Shown piece by piece: positions 36,826 through 47,900 of a stretch of 64,000 nt of DNA. A program made the translations under genes and the position numbers. Numbering within the stretch: the stretch's first letter is position 1; each line of letters begins with the position of its first letter. This DNA is from Panonychus citri. Its lineage: Eukaryota; Arthropoda; Arachnida; Trombidiformes; Tetranychidae. The stretch lies in contig NW_026515454.1 of the NCBI RefSeq assembly GCF_014898815.1, forward strand, positions 1,054,001-1,118,000, given 5' to 3'. The notes under the pieces were generated by a model, which was not told the origin of the DNA, did not search any database, and saw only the letters and a program-made list of their open reading frames with translations.

Positions 36826-37197
36826 TCAATGAAGTTAGAAATTTAATTCTAGGACTTACCATTCTTGAGATGGTCACTCATTTTCGGTCACCCGATAAAA
36901 CAGAAAAGTTTCAAAAAGCAACAGATTAAAAGAGTTCCAATTGTCCCCAACAGATGGCGCAAATCGAATTTCACAGAATGAGAACAAGTGGCGACACCAA
37001 GGAAAAGGTTAATCTTTTTTGGAGTTGAACAAGATTTTCATGTTTACTGTTGATTGTGATTGTTGATAATTTGTTAAATCTTATGTGTTATTTTCTGGAT
37101 TTTCATTAGTGTGTTTAAGTTTATTCCAAATTGTTCTCTTTTATTCTGTACATAATTAAAATTCTATTAAGTATCTAAATTTATATATTTGGATCTT
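36826..37197. promoter_or_regulatory. C/EBP upstream region, probable divergent promoter with NRF1
   Basis: The region contains GATGGCGC twice (36826-36833 and within 36947-36960). The second lies in CCAACAGATGGCGC, a near match to the CTCF core. It separates the predicted NRF1 first exon (minus) from the C/EBP start (plus). An alternative reading is a small plus-strand exon at 36952-37008 (cag|ATGGCGCAAATC to AAG|gttaat), which is open in frame. Confidence 0.35.
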
Positions 37198-37989
37198 ATG
37201 GACACGTTGGGTTTACAAGAATTTATGGCTGGAATATCAGCTAATACTGTGAGTCAATCTTTTGACAATATAATAGAACAAAAGTATCAACAACCTCATC
37301 ATAATCATCATCACCATCATTTACATCAAAACCATCACCAGCAACATCAACATCATCAAACTCACCACCACCATCAGCAGCAGCAGCAACAACAACAACA
37401 ACAACAACAACTCCATCAACATCATCACCATCAACAACAATCAAATCCATCAAATCAACAATCTCAAAATAATCTTTTCTCTCTGTTTGATTTTCCCTAT
37501 TCACCTGAATCCGATAAATTGGCCTATAGCGGCGGTAATAATTTGGATAATGGGGGTATGGATACACCAAAGTGTAACGATAACGATATGTCAAGTCTTT
37601 CAGGTGAATTAATAAATTCAGATGATGGTTTAAATATCGCTGCTGAAGGAGGTTCAATTTCCTTCAATAGAGATGGTTCAAAAGGTTCAAAGAAAAGTCT
37701 TGATAAAGGTTCTGATGAGTACAAAAAACGTCGAGAAAGAAACAATGTTGCCGTTCGAAAAAGCCGGGAAAAAGCTAAGCAACGATCCAAGGATACAGAG
37801 AAAAAAGTGTCCGAACTATTGAATGAGAACGATAATTTAAAACGAACTGTAAGTGATTTAAATGGTAAAATGTTGGTCCTAAGACGATTATTAGATGATG
37901 TAGGAGTTACACCGAGTTACATTGATGATGAATTAAATCGCTCATTCACTGAATCCCATCGTTCCAAAGGAGGTAGTGGTGATTATTAA
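37198..37989 (+). CDS. C/EBP family bZIP transcription factor
   Basis: Nuclear DNA-binding factor of the CCAAT/enhancer-binding protein family (fly orthologue slow border cells). Intronless, 263 residues from ATG 37198, as is usual for C/EBP genes. The N-terminus MDTLGLQEFMAGISANTVSQ is followed by a long His/Gln tract (about residues 32-83), a short acidic/Ser segment, and the C-terminal bZIP (about 176-245). The basic region is SDEYKKRRERNNVAVRKSRE followed by KAKQRS, which has the Asn-Asn-x-Ala-Val-x-x-Ser-Arg core characteristic of C/EBP. The leucine zipper carries Leu/Val heptads in VSELLNENDNLKRTVSDLNG. It cannot be assigned to a vertebrate alpha, beta or gamma type. Confidence 0.93.
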   Translation: MDTLGLQEFMAGISANTVSQSFDNIIEQKYQQPHHNHHHHHLHQNHHQQHQHHQTHHHHQQQQQQQQQQQQLHQHHHHQQQSNPSNQQSQNNLFSLFDFPYSPESDKLAYSGGNNLDNGGMDTPKCNDNDMSSLSGELINSDDGLNIAAEGGSISFNRDGSKGSKKSLDKGSDEYKKRRERNNVAVRKSREKAKQRSKDTEKKVSELLNENDNLKRTVSDLNGKMLVLRRLLDDVGVTPSYIDDELNRSFTESHRSKGGSGDY

Positions 37990-38066
37990 ACAAAATGTCC
38001 CTGATTCAAAAACAAAACAAAACAAAACAAAAGGGTTACCCTACCTGAGATAACCTATCACACATA

Positions 38067-38072
38067 AATAAA
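38067..38072 (+). terminator. Polyadenylation signal, C/EBP
   Basis: This AATAAA lies 77 bp after the C/EBP stop codon. A longer 3' UTR is also possible, because pyrimidine-rich and simple-repeat sequence continues for more than 2 kb. Confidence 0.45.
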
Positions 38073-38356
38073 TACAATAATTATATATGTTTTACAACAA
38101 ATTAACACACACCTTAAACAAAGAAGCTCCATTGATAGTTGATTATCTACCACCAAAGGAAAGATATAAAAAATTCAGTGTTCAACTCAAGACATGGGAA
38201 GGATAATCCATAACCAATGATACTTTCACCAACCAAACAACAACATCTTCAAGCATTTTCATCAACCACAATCTCTTCAACAACCATCGGTGATTAAACT
38301 ACCATCGGAAGTGTCAATCAAACTACTTGACAATCAGTCGATCCTTTTTCCTCCCT

Positions 38357-38391
<35 letters not shown>

Positions 38392-38735
38392 TTTCTTCTA
38401 AAGTAAATCAATTGTCACGAGGAGAAAAAAAGGAAGTTAGAAAAAAGAAAAGATCGCAAAATGATATTCAGTGAGATAAATCAAATTAATAACAACAAGT
38501 TCTCGAGTTGATTAGTTGATTTATCGTGAATACGAAATAGAAAAACAAAATTCGCAACGAAAAAAACAACTCAACATTCATTTGAATAGAAAGTAAAGTT
38601 TTTCCTTATTTTCTATCTGCGCATCGCTCACATAGGATTCTCTTTTTTTTTCGTTGGACGATAAAACGGAGAGAGTGAGCGAAAAGAAAAAAAAGTTTCA
38701 TTTTTTTTCTCATTCTCTCCATGTAACATAACTTA

Positions 38736-38923
38736 CAGGGTGTTTTAAGAAAAAAAAAGAAGGTGGTTCATAAGGTTGGATCAAAATAGTCAAAACAATT
38801 AGCGGTGTTTTTTAAAACTCTCTGTCAAATTAACCAGATAGAAAATTGATAAATTTGGTTAACTGCGCAAAGGAAAATCGCTATCTCACCCCTTTATCCA
38901 TCATTCTATCTTAACACACCCTG
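38736..38923. mobile_element. Short MITE with CAGGGTGT terminal inverted repeats
   Basis: A 188-bp element is bounded by CAGGGTGTTTTAAGA on the left and the inverse of CAGGGTGTGTTAAGA on the right (one mismatch in 15). It is flanked on both sides by TA, the target duplication of Tc1/mariner-type elements. It has no coding capacity. It lies about 750 bp downstream of the C/EBP stop. Confidence 0.7.
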
Positions 38924-40280
38924 TATATTATTTTCTCTCATTTTCTTGTCCTTGTCATCATCATCATCTCTCTCTCTCTCTCTTTCACTGTTGTTGTTGT
39001 TGCTGTTGTTATAACTACTACTATTATAATTATCATTATTACATGGGAAAAGCAATGTTTCAATATCAGGAAAAAAAAAGATGCAAAAGTTAAACTAATT
39101 GTTATTTTTTATTACACATTCGAAAAAAATTAGTTAACTTTTAATGGGTTAAGAGTAATTTCATCGTCATCATCATCTTCTCCTCTCCATCAAACAAGAT
39201 CATCATTAACCGACATCAACATGTTTCCAATAATAATAATTAATAACAATAATTCAGAAACGATTCTGATTACTCTTAAAACCATTACCTTGATATTTAA
39301 AGAAAGTGAAAATGTTGAGATTGAAAGAGTTATTACCCTGCAGCTAAAATGAATTTTAAATTATCTTCAAGGTTTTTCTTTCTTTCTCTCTTTCTATTAT
39401 TTTCCTCTCTCTCTCTCTCTCTCTCTGATCCCTGTCTATGTGCAATAATCAACAGGAAACCCTAATTAAACCACTAGTTGTTATCAAAGCGATTCATCAA
39501 CAATCATCATCTTCATGATCACAATTATCAAGAAAGAAAAAGACAAGAGGTTGACCTTTTCTCGTTCTCTTCCTTTTTTTCTTCTCTTTCTTTTCTTTCT
39601 TTTTGTTCAATTATTCTTTCATTTTCTTGTTTCCGTTTCATCTTCTCTTTCCTCCTCAAATCAATCCAATGATCAACCAACAATCACAACCACAACTTGA
39701 TCAACCAACACCACTACTGTTACCAAGCGCCATCAGCACGATGATTGTTTCTTGCTGATCAGAAACACTTTCTCACCGAGATCAAAACATTTACACTCAC
39801 AAACAAAGTTTTAAACAAAAAAAACAATGAATCTACAGCAGTTGATGGATTAACATAACAACTTTCCTCAATTAATTGCCGGGATAGAAAGACAGACAAT
39901 AATTAATAATAATAGTAACTAAATCATAAATACAAATACACCTGATAAACTCTGATTATATTCATATATTTATGTTAAATCAAGAGAAATCGTTAATTGT
40001 TAAACTTGATACATATATATTTGTGTATATTACATGTGAGACTGATTGATAATAATCAGTCAATTTAAACTACCATTGTGGTCCAACTCAAAACAAATGA
40101 TCAACTATAATTTAAATTAATTTTGCTTATGATTGTGAAACAAAACTGTGTCTCTTAAATGTCACAGTCTCAACCCTTTCCACCTCCACCTTGACCCTTC
40201 ACCTCCCTTGCTTTTTGCCTTACCTACACATTTTGGCCTCTCTTTTTCATTCAGCTCTTTCTCTATCTCTTTAAATATTT
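38924..40280. other. Simple-repeat-rich region downstream of C/EBP
   Basis: CT tracts (near 38967 and 39404), ATC and GTT triplets and AT-rich DNA fill this stretch. No coding exon, RNA gene or transposon was recognised. It may be a long C/EBP 3' UTR or ordinary spacer. Confidence 0.5.
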
Positions 40281-40740
40281 CTCTCTCTCTCTCTCACTCA
40301 CTCTATTTAAATGAATCTTGTTCAAAACTCAATGTTCAACAATCTTAACAATCAAAACACTTACAAATTGCGAATACAAATTACGAATACAAATTAGAAA
40401 TGCTGATTAACCTCCACTCCAGAGTTTGTGAAACACAAAACTAAAACCAAATATGTTACAAAGAAATTGATTGTAAATATAATACCATTGGCCTGGAAAA
40501 TGAAACCATAACAGAAAATTCAAATCAACAAGTATATTCGTGTTACATGTAATATGATTATGATAATTGTTATAATTGGAAAAAAAGAAACAAATTTAAT
40601 TGAAACGAATGTACAAATAACATTTTCAGATTAGATAAAAAGGCTGAAAGATGCAAAAAATATATTTTGTCCTCTCTTTTTCCTCTCATCGCTCATCATC
40701 ATTATTATATTATCGTCATCAGTCATCATAATCATCATCA

Positions 40741-40777
<37 letters not shown>

Positions 40778-41236
40778 ACTCTATTTAAATGAATCTTGTT
40801 CAAAACTCAATGTTCAACAATCTTAACAATCAAAACACTTACAAATTGCGAATACAAATTACGAATACAAATTAGAAATGCTGATTAACCTCCACTCCAG
40901 AGTTTGTGAAACACAAAACTAAAACCAAATATGTTACAAAGAAATTGATTGTAAATATAATACCATTGGCCTGGAAAATGAAACCATAACAGAAAATTCA
41001 AATCAACAAGTATATTCGTGTTACATGTAATATGATTATGATAATTGTTATAATTGGAAAAAAAGAAACAAATTTAATTGAAACGAATGTACAAATAACA
41101 TTTTCAGATTAGATAAAAAGGCTGAAAGATGCAAAAAATATATTTTGTCCTCTCTTTTTCCTCTCATCGCTCATCATCATTATTATATTATCGTCATCAG
41201 TCATCATAATCATCATCATTTTCTCTCTCTCTCTCT
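40281..41236. repeat. Perfect tandem duplication, two 478-bp copies
   Basis: Copies 40281-40758 and 40759-41236 appear identical by eye apart from the length of the CT microsatellite at their boundaries. Both copies begin and end in (CT)n. The unit has no open reading frame of note. It lies between C/EBP (3' side) and eIF2A (3' side). Confidence 0.92.
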
Positions 41237-41479
41237 AATCAAAATCGAAACTCTTTCATTCAAAACTCTCCTTGTTCTTTCATTTTTCTTCCTTCGTTCT
41301 TTTTAAATATAAATATAAATACTATTAAATATCTATGAAAAAATATCCCGATTCATTTTTCCTTTTGTAATGGTTAATCCATAAATCTTTTCCCACTCGA
41401 ACTCGAACTTGAAATTGAAAGTTAAATTGTTGTTGTGATGATGATCAACATGATGATCAGATAAATAATAGTAAATCAT

Positions 41480-43820
41480 TCAACTTGACTCGGTAATTTC
41501 AAGCTTCTTCAATTCGGATAATAGCTCCTTCTCCTTGGTTATTTTAGCCAATTGATTCTTTTCCAATTGACCACCAGCGTCACGAGTGACCTTTAATTTT
41601 TTGATCGCTTCCAATTTTTTCTCAATTGTTTTGATCTTTCTTTCTTTAGAATTGTCAACTGAATCACCTTCTCCACCACCACCACCGGTGTGGCCACTGC
41701 CTCTTCCCCCTCCGTCTCCTGTCATTGTTGTTGCTGAATGTTTTGTTTGGGTATCACTACGATCACCTCCACCTCCACCTCTACCTCTGCCTCTACCCCT
41801 TCTTCCTCCTCCTCCTTTACCTTTAGGTGCTTTTGAACTTGATGGCGATGCTGATGACGCACTAATAGATGTACTTGAGGCACTTGATCCTGATGGAAAA
41901 AGAAAAAAAAAAGAAATAAAGAAAGAAGAACAATTCAGTTCATTAATTAATTTAATCCTTCATCCTGATCGGGTTCATCTTCCCCGAGTAACATTTACTT
42001 TTTGTTTTTCATCAACTTCTTTTCTTCTTTATTATTTGTTGTTAACAACTCATCTTCTCTATCATCATCTTCATCTTCATCTTCTTCTTCTTTTTCAACC
42101 AATTCTCACACATTTTCGATCAAAATCATCATCACCTCTTCTTCCCTTTTGACTAGAGAATAAAGTTAATTTTAAAGTTCATTTATGTTGATTGGAAGCA
42201 TTAGAAGATAAAATTAAGATAAAGATGTAGATTGAAAAGAAGAAGAAGAAGAAGATGATGATGATGATGGAGAAATACGATCGACTATTAGCCGACATTC
42301 TACTAACCTGAATTTCGTAAATGCGGTGGCACATATCTTGCTGGTCCAGCTTCTTTGGCCAGTTGAGCCACATTGATTCCCGTTTCCGAAATCTTTGGTG
42401 CTGTTGGAAAATCAATTTGATTGGGTCTCCAAATTGATCGTAAAAGCGAATCACCATCAGGATAAGTTATCTCTTTAATCAATTTACCCGAATAATGCCA
42501 AACACGTAAACAATTACCAACTCTCATTCGAGGTGAGGTAACAGCGGTCAACAAGTGGACACCATCGGGAGCCCAATTGATCCAAGTTGTATCTGGACTG
42601 GTCAATTGGTTAAGAAGTACTTTCTTTTCAGCATTATAAACAGATAGTCCACCTCTTAGATTACCAAAACCAGCAAATATAACTAAATTTCCAAAGGGAT
42701 TAAAATGAATCTGATTAACGTGCATCTCGCCAAATGAATGAACAATCTGACAATTAGAGTCAATTAACGCAATTCGTGGGGAACAAAACCATAGGAGACA
42801 CAGAAAAGAGGCTTAGTCGAAGATGGATGCCATTCGACTGAATGAATTGGTCCATCTTTGTCCAATTTAACGGCAAAAGCTTTACCAGTAACATCCATGT
42901 AATTTAAATTCTGTTCACCATAATAACTTTTACCAGTTTTATCAACATCAGCAGCACATAATATAAGCAAAGCATCACCTGAAAGTAAACACAACACATT
43001 AGTCATCTAATCGTAATCATTAAGTTCCAAGAATTAAATTATTCTCACCTTGAGTTCGCCATTTAAATGTTGCTCTATCGGTTCGAAAAAAGCTCTTATT
43101 GGCAATCGCTGTATTAAACTCGTTGTACTTATATAACCTCACGAAATTGGGCTGTCCATGAGCTCCAAGAGATAAACAGGCCAAAAAATGCTTATTCAAT
43201 TTAGCGTTTGTAGTACAACTAAAATCTGCAACTTTTTGGGCGAAAAATTTGGCAACATATTTACTGAAATCGTTATTCTCATAGAAATGTAATTCTTCAT
43301 TGAAAAAGCGAATACAAATAGATTCATCATCGGTCCAATGTAATTTCCATTGTGATTGTTTCTGTTTCATTGTCTAAAGTAGAGAAGAAGAAAACAAAAG
43401 ATGAATAATAGAACAATTAAAATCACTCTGAGAAGAAAAAAGGACAAAATTAGAATAGAAATTTACCTTAATCCGTTCTTTAGATTTAAGATCGTAAATC
43501 ATTAAATTGTCTTCTCCTGGAGTCTTGGTGTGTATCCATGCTTGTAGAAAATTATTCTGAGGAGATAAACCCATGAATAAAACACCAGGAAGATCTTGTT
43601 CAAATATAACAGTTCGACTATTTAAATCAACCAATTTGGTTTTAACAATATCCGAGAAACCGATGTAATTACCATCTCGAGAAACTGTATGGGCACGAAT
43701 CTTGGGACTAAGAGTATCGATTAAATCAACATTCGGTGGACCCGATAAAAGGTGTAATCCATTAAAATCTTCATTGATTATCATTAAATTATCCTCGCAA
43801 TTAGATGAATTTGCAGCCAT
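41480..43820 (-). CDS. EIF2A: Eukaryotic translation initiation factor 2A, frameshifted
   Basis: WD40 beta-propeller initiation factor that can deliver initiator tRNA to the 40S subunit independently of eIF2. Four exons on the minus strand: 43820-43467, 43373-43049, 42978-42308, 41889-41480. Restored length is 586 residues against 585 in human. Diagnostic blocks are ANKSFFRTDRATFKW, ADVDKTGKSYYGEQNLNYMD, HFNPFGNLVIFAGFGNLRGG, WAPDGVHLLTAVTSPRMRVG and YVPPHLRN. The C-terminal coiled coil has KTIEKKLEAIKKLK and QLEKNQLAKITKEKELLSEL. The linker in exon 4 contains an unusual Gly/Arg-rich stretch (KGKGGGGRRGRGRGRGGGG). In exon 3 the frame breaks at a run of four G on the plus strand (42778-42781): one extra base restores FVPPRIALIDSN and the phase of all later exons. 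Confidence 0.93.
42778..42781 (-). other. Single-base frameshift at a homopolymer in eIF2A exon 3
   Basis: The coding strand reads GTTCCCCACGA. The current frame gives FVPHELR and stops, whereas one extra C gives FVPPRIALIDSNCQIVHSF and continues into the conserved WD block. Exon 3 is one base short of the length needed for phase agreement with exon 4. Confidence 0.8.
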
Positions 43821-44907
43821 GATGATTAACAAAAACAATTAACTAGGATGGTAAGGGTTATATGGTTGTATAAGAAAAGGTAATCAATGTTTTCCAATCA
43901 ACACCAATGGATCTTCAAAGATGTACCAATGTTATTCTGATCTGTAATTGAAAATAATGAATACAAGTTAAGATTAAGAGGTTAGAACAATTAAATTAGT
44001 CAACTAAATTGGTTTAATTAACTATTTTTACCTAATTGTTGGAAGAAATAAAAAGTAAACAATAAAAAGCATGGATACAAACACAGAGATAAAACCAAAA
44101 GATGAACTGTAAACAAGTTCCAGTCTATTGGTTAACGTTGCGCGGTTAAAATGATTATGTTATGAATTGGAATTAATTTGATTAAATTTGATTTCCAATT
44201 GATTTTTGATCATTTTCTTCATCCCAATTGGTGCGACTAATTGTTTTGCTAATTTTTCCAATGAAACAATTTGAAGAAATGAGAAAATTACTTGATCTGT
44301 TTACCTTTTCAATTGAATTTTTCTGAGGCAGAAAATTTTGGGTGAACGAATTTAATTTTTGGTTAATTGTTGTAGTTTTAATTGTTATTAATTGTTTCCT
44401 TTTCATTTTCTGTGATTAATGATTGATGTTAGGATTTATGTTTTTTTTTATTGTTTTGTGATTAGGGTAATTGTTTCATTGTTGGTTTTGTCTCTCAAAT
44501 GATTAAATATTAATTTTGATTGGCTGAATTAAACTAATTTTCATTAATCAGATATTATCTTGATTGTGCTCAATTATTTATCCTTAATTGCTGGAATCTA
44601 AATTGATACAGATAAATTATATATGTAATTTGCTGACTAGATCAATTTTTAAACTCTCCAATTAATTATCATTTGATCACAATAATTGATCTGATTCATT
44701 GATCAGCTAAATTAGTTTGAGTATTTTGATATTCACTTTAACAATTTAACTTGATATTTGACTTGATTTTCAACAATTAACCATAAAAGTGCAACAGGTA
44801 ATTAAATTGTGATCTTCAAAGTACATTTTGATTGACTGACTGATTGTCATACTTGGTTAACTGTTAATTTAATCTTGCTCGGTGGTATCGAGTTAATTAT
44901 TTTCCCA
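43821..44907. other. Divergent intergenic region, eIF2A / serine protease
   Basis: This is 1.1 kb of AT-rich sequence between two divergent genes. It includes an isolated GC cluster TTGCGCGG near 44138-44145 on the eIF2A side. No gene or repeat was recognised. Confidence 0.5.
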
Positions 44908-47900
44908 ATGAGATTAACATGGTCACCAGTGTTTCCATCACAATTAACTGTAATTATCTTCACAGTGATAATCTTTAATTGTGTTAAATCAACTTGTCAA
45001 TATTGTGTTACCTTTGATTTTGATGATCCAAATTATCATGAAAATTTTGCCTCCTTACAATCAACTATCATTCAATTAGAAAGCAATTCAACGGTTAACA
45101 TAATTACTCCAGGTTATAATGAATCTCAACATTATCCAAGTAATTTAATTTGTTCCTGGACAATTAAACAAAAATTGTCTAATTACAATCATGATCCAAT
45201 CGCGATTCATTTTGATGATTTTAATTTAGAAAATAGTTTCAATTGTGTTCTAGATTCTCTCTGGTTATTCATTGGTAAAAATTTAACACAATCACCTGAT
45301 TATCGTTTCTGTGGGTCAATTAAACCGGATGATCAAATTTTCAACACAACAACAATTAATTTAATCTTCATCACTGATTCACATCGTAATTATCGAGGAT
45401 TCAACATCTCATTTAAATTTGACAATTCCAAAGGTAAACTAATGTCAACATATCAATTCACTTTCTAGTTTTCATTTCAAAACACTCAGATATCATGTCT
45501 TAGAGTGATAACATGATTAACTCTCTGAAAGATAATTAAGATAAAATAATTGAATTTCTTCAAAAGGAAAACTTGATAACATTTAATTGCGAAAATTTGT
45601 TCTCATTAGTTCGTTTCGAATCCACTAGATGGCGACAGAATTTCCATTGTTTACATTTATTTTTTTTCTTTTTTTCAATTGATTTGATTTTCTAAATTTA
45701 ATTTTAATTGTTACAATTTAAATTTTTCCATTGATTAATTTGTTGATTAAAATTCTAATCCAATGGCGATTATTTTAAATCGTCACAGAGTTTCCATGAT
45801 TGTCAATTGTTATCGTTTTCCGAAAGAGTTTAAATTTGGTTATTTAATTGAATTGAATTTTGTTTTTAATGTTAACAAGTTCAAGTGCAACTAAATTGTA
45901 ATTTGTTAATTGTTAATTTCTTTATTTCTTTATAATTGTGAATCGTTTTTAACTGGTTATTTGTTTAATCGTCTAATTGTTGTCCTGAAAAAGAAGAAGA
46001 AACAAAACAAATCAAATCAAATAGAAGATAATCAAGGTTTGTTATTCAATTTCTTTCTTTTTTTGGTGAAACGTTTTTAGAATTTTTTTTTAATTTTCTT
46101 TTCTTTTCTTCTTATGTGTGTAACTATCTAATTTAAAATTCAAATTGATTACAATTTGATTCACTTGAAAATTCAACCATTTCAATTTGTTGATAAGAAT
46201 TAATAAATTACTGACCAATTTAGCATATTCACTGTTTCTCATTCGGTTAGTAAGTTAGTTGGTTTATTTAAAACAAAAAAGGTAAACAATCAGTCACAAC
46301 AAAAATTAAGGCAAAGAGAGAGAGATGATGATGATGATGATGATGCATAAATGATTATGATGATGGAGAAGAGGTAATCAGCAATTAAGGACAATTTAGA
46401 GTTTAATTTCTAATATTTGTTCTTGATATATTGATTATAAACAATTACGATTTCACCATAAAACTAAACATTGAAATGATTTTCTTTCTCCCTATTATTA
46501 ATCATAATAATACAATTACAACCTTATTTTAAGTTTAATTGTTTGATAATTTATTAACGTTAAAAATTTAACATTTAATTGTTGAGTGATTTATGTTATA
46601 ATGAATTAATAGTAGATATAACTAAAACCCTAATCACCTTTAATGAATTAGTTTTGATATACTATAATATTTGTTTGTTGACTAGAATACTAATCATTCA
46701 TAAGGATAATCCATATATCATTTAATTGTTATCCATTTAGTGAAAATGTTAATTGGTGTTAATTTTATGATGATTATTGTTTTTAAAATGTATTAATCCA
46801 AATCTAAATCACGGCAAAATATTAGAAACAATTAACAATTGTACATCTCTCTCTCTCCTTTGGTAGTTAAATGATTAACGATTAAGATTATGATGAGAGG
46901 TTGATTTGGTTTAGTGATATTTTTAAATTGTTCATCAGGATTGGCCTTTGAAATGTAACATGTTTCACAATTTAATTGTGATTTGTTAATGATAATCAGA
47001 ATTGTTTCTCTTTCTCATTCTCTTTCTCCCACGATTTCAGTTAATCAATTTACTAAATACGGATTTAAATCGTGATTAAACCACCTTAATCAACTTTCTC
47101 TTCTTCGAAACAATTTAATATCACCTCTCAATCTCAATCTTTTTCTTTTGTTTCTCATTCATTTTTGTCTTCCTACTTCATCTTCATCTCCATCTTCATC
47201 CTTTCTTTTTCCTCTAAATCATCTTCCTTTTCATGTTTCCTATTATTTATTAATAATATTCTGATTCTAATTTATTTTAACATTTAAGGTTCACATGAAA
47301 GTAAATGTGTCGATACTTTGACTCAATTTTCCTGTTCTAACGGTAATTGTGTTAACAGTTCGTTGGTTTGTAATGAAATTGATGATTGTCACGATGGATC
47401 CGACGAAGATGAATGTCATCATAATGATATCGTTGACGATGATGATGATAATGATGGGACAAGGATGGTCATCTGTCCTTCCTGGATTAATAATAACAAA
47501 TTAAAGGGTCGACTCTCAATTATTGGAGGAACCACTTCCTTACCTAATTCTTGGCCATGGCAAGTCTCATTGCGGATCAGGTCACAATCGTCAATCCATT
47601 GGAAGCACATTTGTGGAGCTGTTTTAATCAACTATTCAACCATATTAACGGCAGCTCATTGTTTCCATAAGTAATTTAATCCCAAGATTGTCCTAATCCT
47701 AATCCATTATTTCAATTATTTTTCTTATTCATTTCTTTTCCGTCTTCAAGTAAACATCTCAATCTAACTAAATACTCGCTGGCTTTTGGTGAATACAAAT
47801 TAGATGATGAATCTTCAGCTGATCAACTAATCACTCGATATCCACGAGATATTATTATTCATCCAGATTACCAATTAAATGGTGTAAGTAGATTACAAGT

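Larger units (their letters stand above)
34839..36881 (-). promoter_or_regulatory. Predicted spliced 5' UTR and uORF of NRF1
   Basis: On the minus strand an ATG at 36881 opens MSDHLKN and runs into a consensus donor (AATG|gtaagtcc, intron from 36859). About 1.86 kb on is a strong acceptor with a long pyrimidine tract (ctttctttctgttcag, exon from 35002). Joined in phase, the frame stays open for 61 codons (DYIETKKKKKKLSVGIIDGS and onward) and ends with TAA at 34841-34839. This overlaps the first in-frame NRF1 ATG as TAATG. I recognise no domain. It is best read as a uORF in a spliced NRF1 leader, but it could be an unrelated small gene or chance. Confidence 0.4.

Noticed and set aside
41586..42152. 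188-codon plus-strand frame, Pro/Ser/Leu-rich
   Set aside because: It is antisense to eIF2A exon 4 and its intron; the Pro runs are the complement of the Gly/Arg tract.
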